From Balneolales bacterium (GTDB lineage: Bacteria > Bacteroidota > Rhodothermia > Balneolales > Balneolaceae), in NCBI GenBank assembly GCA_022360375.1, contig JAKSCW010000391.1, forward strand, positions 1 through 5,772: 5,772 nt of DNA. Reading direction: 5' to 3'. The position numbers and the translations under genes are program-made. A model generated the notes under the pieces. The model was given only the letters and a program-made list of their open reading frames with translations. It did not search any database and had not been told where the DNA came from. Shown piece after piece: positions 5,515 through 5,772 of the stretch. Each line of letters starts with the position of its first letter. The first letter of the stretch is position 1.

Positions 5515-5772
5515 TTAGTTACCTCCGCCAAGTTGGATGTTCCCCCTCGATTGAGGCTTTGCAAACGTGATCAGTTTTTCGTCTCCATCTGTAGTAAAAG
5601 TGATCGATATTTCGGCTCCTACCTCTAAATCAGCAAGCATTGATTGTACTTCTTCTGCAGATGTTACATCCTTTCCATTCACCGCAGTGATGGAATATCC
5701 TTCGATGGAAGCGTCTTTGATTTCCTGTGGTTGAATGGGAGGAATTGCCCGAAGTACATTTATGGAACCCTC
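5515..5772 (-). CDS. PDZ-domain protein, C-terminal part (truncated by the window edge)
   Basis: The last 85 residues plus TAA stop (5515-5517) of a gene that begins right of the window. GYSITAVNGKDVTSAEEVQ, then LADLEVGAEISITFTTDGDEKLITF, follows the order of a bacterial PDZ domain: the I-x-x-VNG-x-x-V strand/turn, a helix, the G-x-x-I-x-I-x-F strand, then a short charged turn and a final strand. The segment before it (SINVLRAIPPIQPQEI) fits the preceding strand and helix. The canonical GD before the VNG strand is replaced by EGYS. After the domain comes a short tail ending in GGGN. Such PDZ domains usually sit at the end of periplasmic proteases or scaffolds, but no catalytic part is visible, so no enzymatic role can be claimed. 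The stop is only 2 bp before the ATG of the next gene, which indicates one operon and probable translational coupling. Confidence 0.78.
   Translation of the reverse strand, partial: EGSINVLRAIPPIQPQEIKDASIEGYSITAVNGKDVTSAEEVQSMLADLEVGAEISITFTTDGDEKLITFAKPQSRGNIQLGGGN
5521..5526 (-). promoter_or_regulatory. Strong Shine-Dalgarno sequence inside the end of the PDZ gene
   Basis: On the minus strand GGAGGT occupies 5526-5521, 8 nt upstream of the ATG at 5512-5510. It lies inside the last codons of the PDZ gene (Gly-Gly). It confirms the start of the coiled-coil/NEW3 gene and suggests that its translation is coupled to the upstream gene. No comparable site precedes the other three starts of the operon. 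Confidence 0.75.

Overview
The window looks like chromosomal DNA from a Gram-negative bacterium, probably of the Bacteroidota/Balneolota/Rhodothermota group. Three things point there: moderate GC, starts that mostly lack Shine-Dalgarno sequences, and an intergenic CCCCTC...GAGGGG repeat of a style I associate with those phyla. The fragment of a protein ending in a beta-barrel-like strand with a terminal Phe fits an outer membrane. The phylum call is an inference of low to moderate confidence.

Layout. At the left edge, the last 36 codons of a + strand gene (probable outer-membrane beta-barrel protein) end at 112. A compact hairpin (118-146) with A and T tracts on both sides serves as a bidirectional terminator. 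Everything to its right is one minus-strand operon that enters from beyond the right edge and ends at this terminator. In transcription order it holds: the C-terminal 85 residues of a PDZ-domain protein (5772-5515); a 497-aa secreted, C-terminally anchored protein with an N-terminal coiled-coil hairpin and a NEW3-like beta domain (5512-4019); an ABC-2-type ATPase of 261 aa (4000-3215); a 148-bp gap containing a GC-rich palindromic intergenic repeat; and two paralogous ABC-2 permeases of the NosY/DUF3526 type (3066-1651 and 1628-162). No operon promoter is visible, so it presumably lies beyond the right edge.

How the genes may work together. The ATPase and the two permeases can form an asymmetric ABC-2 transporter, probably one copy of each permease and an ATPase dimer. 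The permeases have large extracytoplasmic domains. The NEW3 protein is predicted to sit in the inner membrane with its bulk in the periplasm, and the PDZ protein may add a protein-binding module. The most interesting point is that the coiled coil of the NEW3 protein resembles the alpha-hairpin of HlyD/AcrA/MacA-type adaptors, including an almost complete RLxxLxxxxxxS tip motif. This suggests a trans-envelope or envelope-remodelling machine with an unusual adaptor. The substrate cannot be read from the sequence. A second oddity is a perfect 20-bp palindrome followed directly by an 8-bp stem-loop inside the coding region for that coiled coil.
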